A stretch of 64,000 nucleotides of DNA from Humulus lupulus (lineage: Eukaryota > Streptophyta > Magnoliopsida > Rosales > Cannabaceae): assembly GCF_963169125.1 (NCBI RefSeq), contig NC_084800.1:143092397-143156396 (forward strand), read 5' to 3'. A program made the position numbers and the translations under genes. The notes under the pieces are model-generated. The model ran no database searches, had not been told where the DNA came from, and saw only the letters and a list, made by a program, of their open reading frames with translations. Shown here in pieces: positions 24,705 to 36,330 of this stretch. The number at the start of each line of letters is the position of its first letter. Positions within the stretch are counted from its first letter, which is position 1.

Positions 24705-25314
24705 TGTTTACCCAAAAAATAGTTACTGATGATGTGGAAATGATTTCTCACACGTGGTTGACACATGGCGGAAGTACTGTTCGACTATCGACCAGAGGCA
24801 CATCACTTCGTCAGGCTTAACTATTAGATACGACCAGGCTGGTCGTATAATTTGATTTATTTACTTCTAATATTGTAATCCTATAATAATTGCATTGAAT
24901 ATTTCCTCTTTATTACCTTGATACGCAGTTATTAAGGAAAGTTAAGGCCTATTGGCCCATGTAACCCTCCTTGAGCCTATAAATATGCATGAAATAGCTC
25001 TAGGAAGGGACTTTTTGATCTATGAATCTTTTTCCTGAGTATTGAGAGAGAAAGCTATAGTGTGATTATCCATCATTTTATTGTAATTCTCCCAAGGTTT
25101 GTGATACTCAAGAACCCTAGTTCTTTGATCACGACTTTGAAAATTCAATATTAATAATAGCACTAAGTGGACGTAGGTCATTACCATTCTTTGGGGTCGA
25201 ACCACTATAAATCGTTGGTGTTTTCTTCTTTACCATTAGATTAAACTCTTAATTGTTGTCTCATCTTCTGTCGTACATTTGACTCTGTGTCGTTGGCCAA
25301 ATCGAGGGTCAACA
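24705..25314 (+). repeat. Tat 3' LTR
   Basis: It runs from TGTTTACCC to GGGTCAACA, 610 bp, preceded by a polypurine tract. A TATA-like CCTATAAATATG lies at about 24976-24987. It matches the inverted LTR at 26251-26844 in several blocks (CACTAAGTGGACGTAGGT and the ACCACTATAAATC region). Confidence 0.85.
24828..24848 (+). promoter_or_regulatory. U3 palindrome GACCAG-n-CTGGTC
   Basis: A 21-bp palindrome, ATACGACCAG / CTGGTCGTAT around one central base, upstream of the TATA box. The related LTR has GCGACCAG / CTGGTCGC at 26691-26707. A dimeric transcription-factor site is a reasonable guess. Confidence 0.5.
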
Positions 25315-25534
25315 CTTAAAATGAATTCAAACTTTCCCACTCTCATGTTAAGTACACGCTCGAAGCCCGAACTTTACAATAGTTCAGGGGTCCATTTTGA
25401 ACTTGATTTATCCTCTCGAGACCTCGGTCTCGATTGAGTTTACTGCATGATCTCGTGCTTTCGAGATCGAATCACCAAGAGTATACTCTATCATTTCTTG
25501 CATGCGTGGCCCTCACCCTTTTCTTTCTTGTTAG
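25315..25534 (+). other. Leader-like sequence before the 25535 ORF
   Basis: CTCGAG/CGAG-rich non-coding sequence ending in a strong acceptor-like CTTTCTTGTTAG directly before the ATG at 25535. It is probably part of a leader intron. Confidence 0.4.
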
Positions 25535-26243
25535 ATGTCGCAGAACTCTAAGAATCGGTGGGGGTCAGTGCTCACAATTCCTTACTCTCCATCAACTCCT
25601 AGTCCAAAGTCTGTTTTCACTAGGAACCAGCGGTTGATATGCGAGCCCCACAAGAGGTGCGAACAAGAGGACATCCGAGACTGTTTCCGACGACAGATTG
25701 ACGAGGTCGAGGAAAGAAAAAGGAAGATACTTCGGGTCGCAATTTATCCAGATCCGGACCCCAAGATCAGACCTATCCCACTCAATCCCAAACTCAAAGT
25801 CACCGTTGCTTACGAGCCTGGTGCACTTTCCTTCTTGTTGGTGGAGGATCCTTCGAACCGCCCTTCCACTTCTCGAGTTGCATCTATTCCGACCATGCAA
25901 GAGAGGTTTTTTGATGCTGAGCATTATTGGAGCTCAGTCACCTCAACAGGTCAAATCTCTGAGATACTAGCTTGCCACAGCCTGAAACTTTCTGGCACAC
26001 TGATGTGTCGACCTGCGACTCCAAACGATTGGAGCTGCTTCACCCCGGGTGATGGAAACCCTCACAGCAAGATTAAGCTCGCAGCCTGGAGTCGTGAGCA
26101 TATGAAGGCAGGGGTCCTACTTCCCCTAAAATCCTTTTTTAAGGATTTTTCTGGATTTTGTTGAGCTCGCCCCATTCCAACTCCAGACCAATTCACTTCT
26201 CTCTGCCCTCAAGTCATTGTACCACGAACTGAAGTGGGAAGGA
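25535..26243 (+). pseudogene. Fragment of a second Tat-type antisense-gene ORF
   Basis: The ORF encodes 209 residues, then a one-base frameshift at about 26158 restores a continuing frame to ~26243. Motifs WSREHM, AGVLLPLKSFF and PFQL line up with WSRYHI, AGAILPLHPFF and PFQI of the antisense gene at 21175-23819, so both belong to the Transposase_28-like family of Tat antisense ORFs, but they are far diverged. The ATG sits right after an acceptor-like TTGTTAG, as in the other copy. The reading is cut off at 26250 by an inverted Tat LTR. No parent element is visible on either side. Confidence 0.6.
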
Positions 26244-26250
26244 CCCACAC

Positions 26251-26844
26251 TGTTGACCCTTGATTTGGTCAATGACACAGAGTCAATTAAAAAGATAAAA
26301 AATGAGATGAAATCAAGATAAAAATATAAATGACACCAAAGATTTATAGTGGTTCGGCCCCAGAAAATGGTAATAACCTACGTCCACTTAGTGTTCTTAT
26401 TGATGTAGAATCCCAAACACTGTGATCAATGAACTAGGGTTCACGAGTTTCACAAGCTTCGGGGTGAATAAAAACACTATAATTCTCTCTCAGAATTCTA
26501 AAGTTCAAAAGTCCAAAAGAAAGGACCCCTCTCTCTTGAGCCCTTTGATTCTTATTTATAGGCTTAAGGAGTTCTACGTGGGCCGATGGGCCTTAATTAC
26601 ATTTAATAGAGGCGTATGTAAATAATAATGGAAATAACAATTATTACATAAATGCGAGATTACATATCTATAGGAAATATCTGAAATACTGCGACCAGAC
26701 TGGTCGCCCATGGAATATGTCGTTTGTTGAGTGAACTCAATTCTGGTTGATGGTCGAACAGATCGTACTCAACTAAATGGTCACGTGTACCTCACGTGCT
26801 TGTTAATTCTGTCACGTCATCAGGTAAACAATTTTAGGTAAATA
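26251..26844 (-). repeat. Tat LTR, inverted copy
   Basis: On plus it runs from TGTTGACCC to GGTAAATA, which reads on minus as TATTTACC ... GGGTCAACA (first G of TG mutated to A). It is 594 bp and shares blocks with 24705-25314. It splits the ORF fragment on its left. Confidence 0.8.
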
Positions 26845-26979
26845 TTTTCCCCCCAAGTTTATTTTACTGCGACTAGCATATAATAAACTTAACCGACCAA
26901 CTCTTCGTCTGACCTGTCACGTCTGTTAGCGCCTTTTCGAAAAAATAAATAATTATTACTGTTGCAGTTTCCCAAAAGC

Positions 26980-27225
26980 ATTTTGATGGCTACTACACTT
27001 CCCCACGCATTGAAAACTTACCCTCACCATTGCCTCTTTTACTGTGCCTCGATCAGTATAAATAAATCACTTGCCTCATTTTTTACTTTTTACCAACCCT
27101 TCCTCTCTCAACAACTCAGAAGAAAAATACCCAAGAGAAACCCAGAAAATTTCGGTGATCCGAGGCGTGTCCGACCAATCTTGAGCAACAATACCCGTGA
27201 CTTCTACATAATCTGCAATCCAAGT
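26980..27225 (+). promoter_or_regulatory. Promoter and leader of the second antisense gene
   Basis: A TATA-like AGTATAAATAAATC (about 27056) is followed by a leader with donor TCCAA|GTAAGTTT at 27224. The same arrangement and donor context occur in the first Tat copy. No coding exon follows. Confidence 0.5.
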
Positions 27226-27550
27226 AAGTTTCTTGATCGCCTTGTGTCTGTATTACCATGCAAAATAAATTTCATGAGTTTTCTGGTATTCGGGTATGAG
27301 TTTTTGAATGTTCTTTGAGAAAAAATTTCGAGGTAATCGAGTTCGTAGGCAAAAACATGATAGGATAGGAGTTTTAAGTGGTAAAAACATTAAGTGAGGC
27401 TTAGAAGTTGATGTGGGAAGTAAAGATATTGTTTTAGGGCCTGAAATTGAAGTAAAAATTTGATTTTTATGCCTTCGGAAAAATCAGGGCTTTTCCTGCC
27501 TGTTTTCGAAGTCAAAAAGTTTCTATGAAAAAACTTGTTATATAAACATG

Positions 27551-27961
27551 TTCACACATAACTTACGAGCATGTACACTAGACTCTCACACCTTTGAGAT
27601 CGTTCACCCATCACGAGCTCGATACCTCGGTTCGCCTATGTTCTTAACAAGTAACGTTGTCAAAATCATCCTTTTCGAGCTCACAATCCTCAAGCTCGAA
27701 CCGTCTTGTCTGATGGTAGGAAATAAATCGGGAGATTTATACAAGTGTTGAACTATTGCCATTATGGCTTCGAGCCTGACTTATAACCTTGGAACTCCTC
27801 CGAGACCATATAGTTTCCGAGCTCACCAATTCCAATGTTGTCACATTTACTGCTTAGTGAGACTATCTTTGATATTGACGAATTGACTTTATTTCGAGCT
27901 TACACCTTACGAGCCTAACTTTCAAGATCAAAAACTTCTATTATCGAAATTTTGGTGTAAC
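27551..27961. other. CGAGCTCG-rich non-coding sequence
   Basis: It is rich in CGAGCTC/CTCGA words like those at 25330-25450 and ends GGTGTAACA. It may be LTR or leader debris of another Tat family. No ORF is supported. Confidence 0.35.
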
Positions 27962-28029
27962 AAATTTATTATGAATTATTTTTAAAAGTATTTAAATTTA
28001 ATAAATATTAATTTATTTAAAATTAATTT

Positions 28030-28300
28030 TTAAATTTTTAATAAAAAAAATTATTAGCGGTAGATCTCGTAGCTAATAATGTCAGCTTTGAGACATGTAT
28101 TAGTGGCGGGCTCTGCCACTATTGCTCGCCGATAGTAATATATTATTAGTGGCGGGTGTGTCTGTTCACCGCTAATAACTATTATTAGGCTATTAATTAG
28201 CGGCGAGGTATTAGCGGCGTAAGCCCGCCACTAATTATGATTACCGGCGGACACTTATATAAATAGCGACAGATCTTTCTATTGCTAATACCTTAAAATG
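28030..28300. mobile_element. CACTA-like subterminal repeat region
   Basis: Alternating copies of TTAGTGGCGG / TTAGCGGCG and complements CCGCTAAT / CGCCACTAA in both orientations, several within 270 bp. This is the pattern of CACTA subterminal arrays. No clean CACTA terminus is seen, so the call is tentative. Confidence 0.45.
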
Positions 28301-30372
28301 TTGTAATGTAAACCAATTTTTATTAAAACTATAAACAATGTTTACAACTTTAAAACTAAGTAAATGTGCAGTGCACTTTATATAAATGAAGGTGAGAGCT
28401 GAGGTGGAGCCACGTCAACATTTGGGATTTTGTTTTTAATTTTATGAGTTTATTTCTTTCAATTTTTGTTGTTTTCTCTTGTAAATAAATCTTCATTAAT
28501 GTCATTTTATCGTATTTTTCTTCGATCCTTAATTATATATGGAATATGGGATACGTCCGAAAGTTTTTTTGTCAAATAAAAAAAAAAGGTTTACAAGGAT
28601 TTGCTCCAATGCCTTTGTGTTAATGACGGTTGTTTTAGTGTCATAGTCATACTTAAATGACATAACTTTGTTTGAAGAAAATCACTAGCTAGCGACTGCA
28701 TGTACATCAAAAGTACGTTATAGTACGAACTACTTTATTTGCAAATTCATTATGAATATTAATTAGCCAATTTAATAATTTTATGGGACTGTAAGGATGA
28801 GAATGAATATACGAAGAAACTTGGTCGGCTTCAGTTACCAATGCGATGAAACTTTATATATTGGTAATCTATATTGGAATAACTCTGGTGGATTCATCAA
28901 AAAATTTAGTTCGAATTTAAAATTAGTTATAAATAAAAATAAATTTTACATTGTAATAAGTTATAATATTTTTTAATCTTATTTTTAAAAAATATGTCTC
29001 CATATAGTAATAATTATCTAAATATTAAATATATTTATATGTAGCTATTTTATACATACTAAAAATTTATGATAAAATTAATTATTAATTTAGATTTCTA
29101 AAATAACTTTATATATTTATAATATTATAGAGACATGTACATCATAGTTATACCTTTAAGTCATTTTCATTTATCAATGTTTATAATTGAATTTGACATA
29201 TTTTATCAATTATTATTTAATTTAGATTTAAATATATATATTTACAACATTTGAAATATCTAATTCTATTAAGTTATAATCTTATCGTAATAATAAAATA
29301 TGTTGGTCTCAAAAGTATTTCTATAAAGATGTTTTATTGTATATATTTCCAATTGCAATTTATTACAAAATAAATCCAAAAGTAAACTTTTATTTTATCG
29401 TGATCAAGTATTTTATAACTTTTGCATGCCTAAGCTTCATTCTAGTAATTCTGTAAGATTCTTCACTTTTGTGTTCTGCTTTTTGAAAAATGCTTCGGTC
29501 TATGGTTATGCCTTTTTCTATTTACTTTTACGTTTTTTTAATTATTTAGCATTTATTAAAAAATGGGGATCTATGTGCTCAAAAATTTAAAATAGATACT
29601 TTAGATGCCACCCTTTACAAAGAGTGAGAGATAAAACTACAATTAAATATTTATGTTGTAAATATCTCAAATATGCATTGTTAATGCTAAGAATTTGTTA
29701 ACAGATAATATCTAAAATGTATTTGTATAATATATAATAATTTTTTTTGAAATAAGATTGTGTTTAAATGCAATGAGAAAGATGAGAGTATAAGTGCTCA
29801 AGATTCAAATTAATCCAATTAGGCTGAAAACAAGTCCAATTATAAAAAATTGAATATCCAATGAATTTGATTTGAAAAGTTTGATGCAACTTGGATTGGT
29901 AAAGTTAGTGGATCAGAATGTAAAAATTCAATATTCAACCTCTACATACTATATGAAATATAAATATATTTAATTTGATGAATTTTCATTAGTTGTCCCC
30001 CAAGTTTATCCCACCCTATCACACCATAGTAAAAAAAAAATTAAAGAGTAATTTCATTTCAATTTAGCCTCTTAGACCAAAATATGATTAGAGATTTTAA
30101 GTGTCACCTCCCTTTCTCAAACAAAAACTCTCGTCTCTTTCCTTCTCTTGTTTTTACACTTCTCCTTCTCACCTCACACAGAGATGATGACAAAGATGTT
30201 CTTTTCCTCTCTCAAACCAAAACATGAAATGAGTTTCTAAGATTTTGGTTATTGGTTTGAGACATACATTTCAATTTTAGTGGTTGTGTTAGCATTAGGG
30301 TATTCCATGGGTCTCAAGTATGTGGATCCCCTTTCAGGAGGTATCCTCCTCTTATTTATAGTAGGGAAACCC
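28301..30372. other. AT-rich spacer, nothing recognised
   Basis: Both strands lack a supported ORF, RNA gene or element boundary. Confidence 0.55.
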
Positions 30373-30690
30373 TTATACAAAATTACATAAACACCTTATC
30401 AAGCTACTTTTGAGAGGCATATGAGACAAAAGAATTAATGATGTGCTTGGTCGGATGTCAATAAATTTTTGTGCTAAATAAAGGTGATCGGGCAATGAAG
30501 CTTGACATTCTATAGAACAACGACGTGCTTTCTTAAGAATATTTTTGTATTGCTGCAAGCGTGCTATCTCAAAGATATCAAACAATTTTTGAGAGTATTT
30601 TCCTTTCTGCGAGCTAAGTAGCAACCTATCTAACAAGCTCTTGCTTGAACTAGCCACACTCTTCTTTTTCCTTGAGTAGCAAGTGTTCAA
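30373..30690 (-). CDS. Hypothetical minus-strand ORF (105 codons)
   Basis: It is Lys/Ser/Leu-rich with the motifs SRKKKSVASSSKSLLDRLL and FDIFEIARLQQYKNILKKA. The frame stays open upstream of the ATG for about 20 codons, so it could be an exon rather than a complete gene. A TATA-like CTATAAATAAGAGG lies on the same strand but below the stop (near 30352-30366), so it cannot drive this ORF and may belong to an LTR. I do not recognise the family. Chance ORF is the main alternative. Confidence 0.2.
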   Translation of the reverse strand: MNTCYSRKKKSVASSSKSLLDRLLLSSQKGKYSQKLFDIFEIARLQQYKNILKKARRCSIECQASLPDHLYLAQKFIDIRPSTSLILLSHMPLKSSLIRCLCNFV

Positions 30691-31657
30691 TGAATAACTC
30701 TGGTAGGGAGTTAAGTGGTGTTGTTTGACATTCTCACGGGTAGACTTGTTTTACATCATCACTCATTTGTTGTGTCTGGCATTTTTTTGTTTAAAATGCA
30801 TGAACTTGTTACTGGGATATTCCCATAATTAACATGTATATTGAGTGAGAATAATGAATAATTTGTTATAAATTTAGGCATGTGATATTGCTTATAAATA
30901 AAATAAATAATATTTGATATTGATATGAAATAACTAACATCAACATATATTGTGTGAAGTGGAGATGAAGAGAATACAAGTATATTAAAATAAAATAAAG
31001 CACATGTATTATAAATATTGCTTTTGTGTCAAATACAGTCTAGTGTTCCACACTAAGTGCTACAAGATTGCTAACAATGTTTGTCTCCTATGATAAAACG
31101 GTCTATGAGCAGCAGCTAAGCACCTTGCTTCTACTCCGACAAAATTGACTAATGCTTAAGAACACCACCAAGATTTGACAAATGACTAAGATTGCTTTGA
31201 CGTCAAATGGTATGAACTCAGAGGAGTTTCGATAAGGAACCAATAGAATTTTGACCAAGAGAGAGAGATAGAGAGAATTTCAAAAATTTAGAGAGATTTT
31301 CGAATGGTGTGTCAAAAAATGAGGTCAACCAAAAAAAATTGGTAATTGCCCAAAAATTCAATTTCGGGTAACTGCCCAAAATTGATTATTATGAAGCAAT
31401 TTTCGTGCAAGGCAAGATGAGATTTTTTAGATTCATTTCTAGAGTGTTCTAGAATATTCTGGTTGATTTGTAAGGAAAAAATAAATTTTGGGCAAAACAT
31501 TCCCAACGCAGACTGTGCTTTATGGGCATGCATTAGTTCTTGTAGGAGGCATGAGCGCATACAAGTCACATGAGTTTTTGCTCCACCCACAATGATTTGC
31601 ACCCCCTTGTGTACGCAAAAGAGAGCCTTTTTTTTATTAACTTACAAAGCTAAGGAT
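30691..31657. other. Spacer, no supported gene
   Basis: It holds a heat-shock-element-like array at 31437-31459 and GA-rich runs near 31261. A 96-codon minus ORF (31312-31602) has no recognisable features. Confidence 0.5.
31437..31459. promoter_or_regulatory. Heat-shock-element-like array
   Basis: Five alternating units at perfect 5-bp phase: TTC-ta-GAG-tg-TTC-ta-GAA-ta-TTC. One unit has GAG for GAA. HSF trimers bind nGAAn arrays. No gene start nearby is established. Confidence 0.3.
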
Positions 31658-31690
31658 TGTTAGGAATAGTGCCCTTAAAGCAATTGTAGT

Positions 31691-33884
31691 TGTAACGACC
31701 CAAATTTGCTAATAAGGCTTCGGGCCTTGATTAGCGTGCCTAGAGGGCAATAAGTGAATTATTGTTATAATATGTGAATGTATGTGAATATGTGATTAGA
31801 GATGCATGTTTAGTCGAATTAAATATGCATGTGGCCCCCGTTTGGATATTAGGGGTAAGATTGTAATTTTAGCCCGTTGAGGGCATAAATGTGATAAATG
31901 TGGTACGTTTGTGATAAATCTGTGTAGCATGATCCGAGACAATCCTAGGGAGTCGTTAGTCAGAAAGTCACAACGGGGTTGAATATCTGACTCGGGGCGA
32001 GTCGAGGGGTATTCCGAGTATTAGATATTTTATGGGGTTATCAGATTATGGAAATAAATATTTGGAGATATATTTGAGGTTAGAATGTTTAGAAGGGAAT
32101 ATAGGGGAAATTTACCATTTTGCCCTCGGGGACGATTTTGGTACCCCGAGCATTGAGGTAACCTTAAAGCTTAAGTTAAATAAAAAAAAAGAAAGGGAAA
32201 CACTCAGAAACTTGTAGAAACCAACCCAAGCATTTACTCTTCTCTCTCTTTATTTTCTCTAAGGCATATCAAAGGAAAATTGTGGTGGAAGCTAATCAAA
32301 ATAAGGAATTGGGATGGGAAATCTTTGGAGCTAGAAGCTTGAGGCTTAAGGACCAAATTAGAGACTTAACTCAGCTCAAGCTAAGCTTTGATCTTGGTTT
32401 ACCACACTGGTTTTAAACTGAATATTAGAGTGTTGCATGTGTTTTGAGTGATGGATCATTCTTGAGTTTGATGAGGTTTTGAGCTAAGTTCTTGTTAGGT
32501 TTTGCAGGTGAAACTGTTTTAGGACTTCTATGATTAATGGTTTGAATTGTTGGGTTGATTTTGGGATAAATTGGTTAGGTTTTCGTGTCATTATTGGAGG
32601 ATTTTTCTAGGTTTGAAGGGCCAGGCTGTGGCATTGTTCTTGCTGAGCCGTGGCCCTATGAAGCATTTTGGTGGCCTGGAAGAAAAGCGAGCCGCGGCAT
32701 GCTCTAGCTAGGGCCGCGGCGCGCCTGCCCTGATTTGGGGTTCCTCTCTGTTTTGGGGGAGGGCCACGGCATGGCCTCATGGGGCCACGACTCTTAGTGC
32801 AATTTGAAGCTTTAAGGTGTGTTTAGGCTTGGGAACTCAAAGGTTAAGGCTCAGGATGGATTTTATCACCCGGATTGATAGAATTCAGGGTCTCGAAGAT
32901 TAGAATTATGGCTTGAAGTTATTTAATGGATTAGAACTTGATGGATGAATATTGTTAATGCGTTGTGACTAGGGTTTCAGTGAGGCCCAGATTAGGGGAC
33001 TGTGCTCGGGACATCGGTGCTTGGAAAGCTCGGGACACAAGTTAGAAAACTACTGTGTCCCATAGATCTTGTATGCAGGGCAGAGCCCTATATGATTGTG
33101 TTGCAGGGTGCGGCCCTTTGATTGAGTTTATTCATGTTTGGTATGTGTTTTATTATGCTATGTATGCATATGTGTGAATGTTCGGCAAAAGCCTAGAACA
33201 GCGTAAGTCGAGGTCGACAAGGCCGGGAACGGCAAGGGGCCGAGAACGACGTTAAGCACGTGGAGTGCAAGGCTGAGTGCGGCAAGGGGCCGGGAGCAAC
33301 GTTTAGCATGCGGAGTGCAAGTTTCCAGGGCGAGACCCTAAAGGATACCTGGGATATCCTCACGGTGTGGCTGCGAACCCAGGGCCTGGTAAAGAGCCTG
33401 GGACGGCATGGCCGTATGTGTATTGCCTATTGATGGCCTGTTTATATGCTAAGTGTTTGATATGCATATGTTATCTACTTGTGAGGGTTTTCTTTCTAGG
33501 CTTTGGCTCACGGGTGCTCTGTGGTGCAGGTAAGGGCAAAGGAATCGTCAACCAACCATGAGTACGGAGAGCGTGAAGCGGCGCGTACATGTTTGGCCTG
33601 CCTGGCTACCACAGCCAGGGGTATTTTGGGAGATGATTGTACTAAACTTAGATTTTTTTCGTCTAGTCAACTTTGCTTGTATTTATGTGTTGTAAACATT
33701 TCTAAACAGTGTTTTGGGATCCCAAATGTTAAACACTTTATGATTTTCAGTATATGGAACTATTTTCAAAGTTTATGACTATGTTTATGATTTAATTACA
33801 CTTTTGACTTAAAGCCTCGATTAGCGAGTTAAATGCACGTTTTAAACTCACTTAGTAACGACTCTAAGGAGGTAGGGCGTTACA
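31691..33884 (+). repeat. Tekay 5' LTR
   Basis: 2194 bp, TGTAACGACCC to GGGCGTTACA, followed by the PBS. It contains a GCCGCGGC module (about 32630-32760) and TTTGGGATCCCAAA at 33713-33726. The first two conserved donor-like sites are mutated in this copy; the third is intact at about 33529. Confidence 0.95.
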
Positions 33885-33887
33885 ACT

Positions 33888-33899
33888 TGGTATCAGAGC
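33888..33899 (+). other. Primer-binding site, initiator Met-tRNA type
   Basis: TGGTATCAGAGC, three bases after the LTR end, the usual Met-tRNA PBS of plant LTR elements. Confidence 0.93.
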
Positions 33900-34066
33900 G
33901 AGCCAAGGTTTATTGTTCTGGAGATAGACCGAACATGTACGCTCGCTGTCAGTGACAAACTCGACTCAGGGTTGGTTGGTATGATTGACTAATGTGCTTG
34001 AATATGTGCTTGAATGCCTTGTTTGCCTGCTTATTTCATAAAGAGCATGATGAATGAGTTAACATA

Positions 34067-36330
34067 TGTAACGCCCTGGATAGCCAAGACCGCTACACTG
34101 TGTACTTATAAAGGTGTAGGACTCGCTAATCAAGTCATTAATTTAAAAACGTGTCACTAAACATGTATGAGCTAGGGTTATAAAGGTTTTGATCTCAAAA
34201 GTTTCACTTTATATAATTAAACATTTTTATACATGGGATCCCAAAAAGAAGTAGGGTTTAAAAGTTGATTTACAGAATCTCCAAAATACAGACAACTATC
34301 AGCCATACAAAGGCAAAATAGACATTTCTGGTTCTCGCGTCCCTGCCTAAACCCCAACTGTGGTGGCTGAGCAGTTGGTCATATACATTCAGCTCGCAGA
34401 GCTCTCCAAGTCATGGCTGATCAAGCTTGCCCTTGCCTTTACCTGCACAACGTAGCACCCGTGAGCCAAGGCCTAGCAAGAAAACATAATATGAAACACA
34501 ACCAACAATAATAGATAATCAACTCTTTAAGCATGAACAAACACTTACTACTCCATGTTAACCACTCATCACATATACATAACCAATGAAGCAACTAATC
34601 ACAATTAACAATTAGGTCACAAAATAATCAAGGCCGACAACTTAGGCCGCACCCCCTGTTTACCCCACTGACTCCGGCCTGCTTAAACCGAGCTCAGTGC
34701 ATAATAAGCTGTCCTCGGCTACAAGTGGCTAAGCCGCGCCCTGTGCGCTAGTGTAACCCTTAGGCCATTGGTTCACTGTTTACATGGCGTAATACCATCC
34801 TTTCAAGCATACATATTAGGGAACCCTTAGTCCCATTATAGATATATAACCAGGTGCAATTTTCTTACCTTTAGTTTCTGCGTTCACTGATTACGAGTGA
34901 CGCTCCCTGAGCATGATCCGTTCTCGAGCCCTAGCCTTAACACCTAGTCACAACCAAGGTATTGGATTCCATTAATATTCAAATAAGGGTTTCTGGGTAC
35001 AATACTAGCTTCCAAAACTTCGAATTCCACCAAGAACGGTGGGAAAATTGATCCTGAGCACCCTAGGCTAGACTCCCGCGCCTAAAATCCCCAAATGTTC
35101 AAGAATGCACCTAAGGGCTGCGGCCCTTGAACCCTAGTTGCGGTCCGCCCCTAAAACAGAGCCCAAGGTCCTCAGCAAGCAGACACGTGCTGCGGCCTTG
35201 CCCAAGGGCACCGCGGCGCTCTCCCCAGGCCGAGCCTCCCTGGCTCTCTTGCTTCGTAGGGCCGCAGCGCTCTAGAACAGAGCCGCGGCCCTTCCCTTCG
35301 TGCCCAGAAAAACCACCATTTCTAGCATCCTAACCCCATCCAAAACCTTTCCAAAGCACCCTAACTCAAAATCCATTAATCACAAAACTTTTATCATGAC
35401 TCTCACAACATAATCCAATAGAAATTCAGCCTAAAAACCTACTAAAACTCCATTTTGATTCTCTGAAACCTAGCAACTCTAAACACCAAAACCAGTCATG
35501 CAAAACTCAAATTTTAACCTATGAATTACGAATTGAAGCTTACCTCTTTTGCTGAACCACCTTCTCGACGAATTCCTGAGCTAAAATCCAAGCTTCTCAA
35601 CTTAATTCAACCCTTAAACATCAAAACCATAAACTCCCTTAATACCCAGTCAAAACTCAAAATTCAAATGCTCAGAGACATGATTCAGCCCTTGCCTTAA
35701 TCTTGGTTGAGTTACCTTAGCTGAGCACTAGATTTAACCTACAAGTTCCAACCCAAATCACTAAATTCCCAGCTGATTTCCTTTGAATTTTCTGTGTTTT
35801 CCTTAAGAGGGAAGAGAGAAGGAAGAGAAGAGAATAGAGAAGAAGAGCTGAGGTCGGTTTGTGTTTTGTTCCTCTGTTTTTCATTAACTTAGTCTAATCC
35901 TAGCCAGTTAAGTCAATCCCGAGGCTCGGGGTACCGGAAACGTCCCCGAGGGCAAAACGATAAATTTCCCCAATATTCCTGCCTAAGCTATATATCCTCA
36001 AATATATCTCCATATATTTATTTCCATAATCCAATAGTCTAAATAACTACCCGATACCTAAAATACCCCTGACTTATCCAAAGTCAAATATTATTGAGCC
36101 CCGTTGTGACTTTTCCCGCTATCTGGCTCCCTAGGATCGCCTCAAGTCGCTCACTGCTAATCTACCCACATAATAATGTGGTTCTCACAGATATAACATT
36201 TAACCACATTTACATTCGAATATTCATACAAGCATGCATTAAATCAATAAATTCACTCATAAGTCAATTATGCCTTCCCGGCACACTAATTAGGGCCCTT
36301 AAACCATATTAGTGATTTTGGGTCATTACA
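34067..36330 (-). mobile_element. Tekay-family solo LTR in the leader of the Tekay element
   Basis: 2264 bp, TGTAACG to CATTACA on plus, flanked by ACATA (34062-34066 and 36331-36335). The unoccupied site is present at 63742-63760 (GTTAACATATGCATGATGCC) in the related element, which confirms the borders. It has its own CCGCGG/GCGGCC module (about 35110-35300). Confidence 0.96.

Larger units (their letters stand above)
18162..25314 (+). mobile_element. Ty3/gypsy Tat-lineage element, 5' part missing
   Basis: Present are the C-terminal RT/RNase H, the additional archaeal-type RNase H typical of the Tat lineage, integrase, a spacer, an antisense multi-exon gene, a polypurine tract and a 610-bp 3' LTR. 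The copia element at 9493-18161 interrupts it. The 5' LTR, gag, protease and most of RT are not found on the far side of the copia element. Confidence 0.88.
26251..27550 (-). mobile_element. Second Tat element fragment, inverted (LTR plus antisense-gene leader)
   Basis: A minus-strand LTR is followed on its internal side by a polypurine tract (CCCCCC on plus) and then by sequence homologous to the promoter and leader intron of the antisense gene at 23820-24480. Its coding part is absent. The right border is approximate, where similarity to the other leader fades. Confidence 0.65.

Noticed and set aside
31312..31602. 96-codon minus-strand ORF
   Set aside because: No domain, low-complexity end, no promoter or splice context; treated as chance.
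35127..35333. 68-codon Pro/Arg/Ser-rich ORF
   Set aside because: Product of the GC-rich module of a solo LTR; the other LTR copies do not keep the frame.
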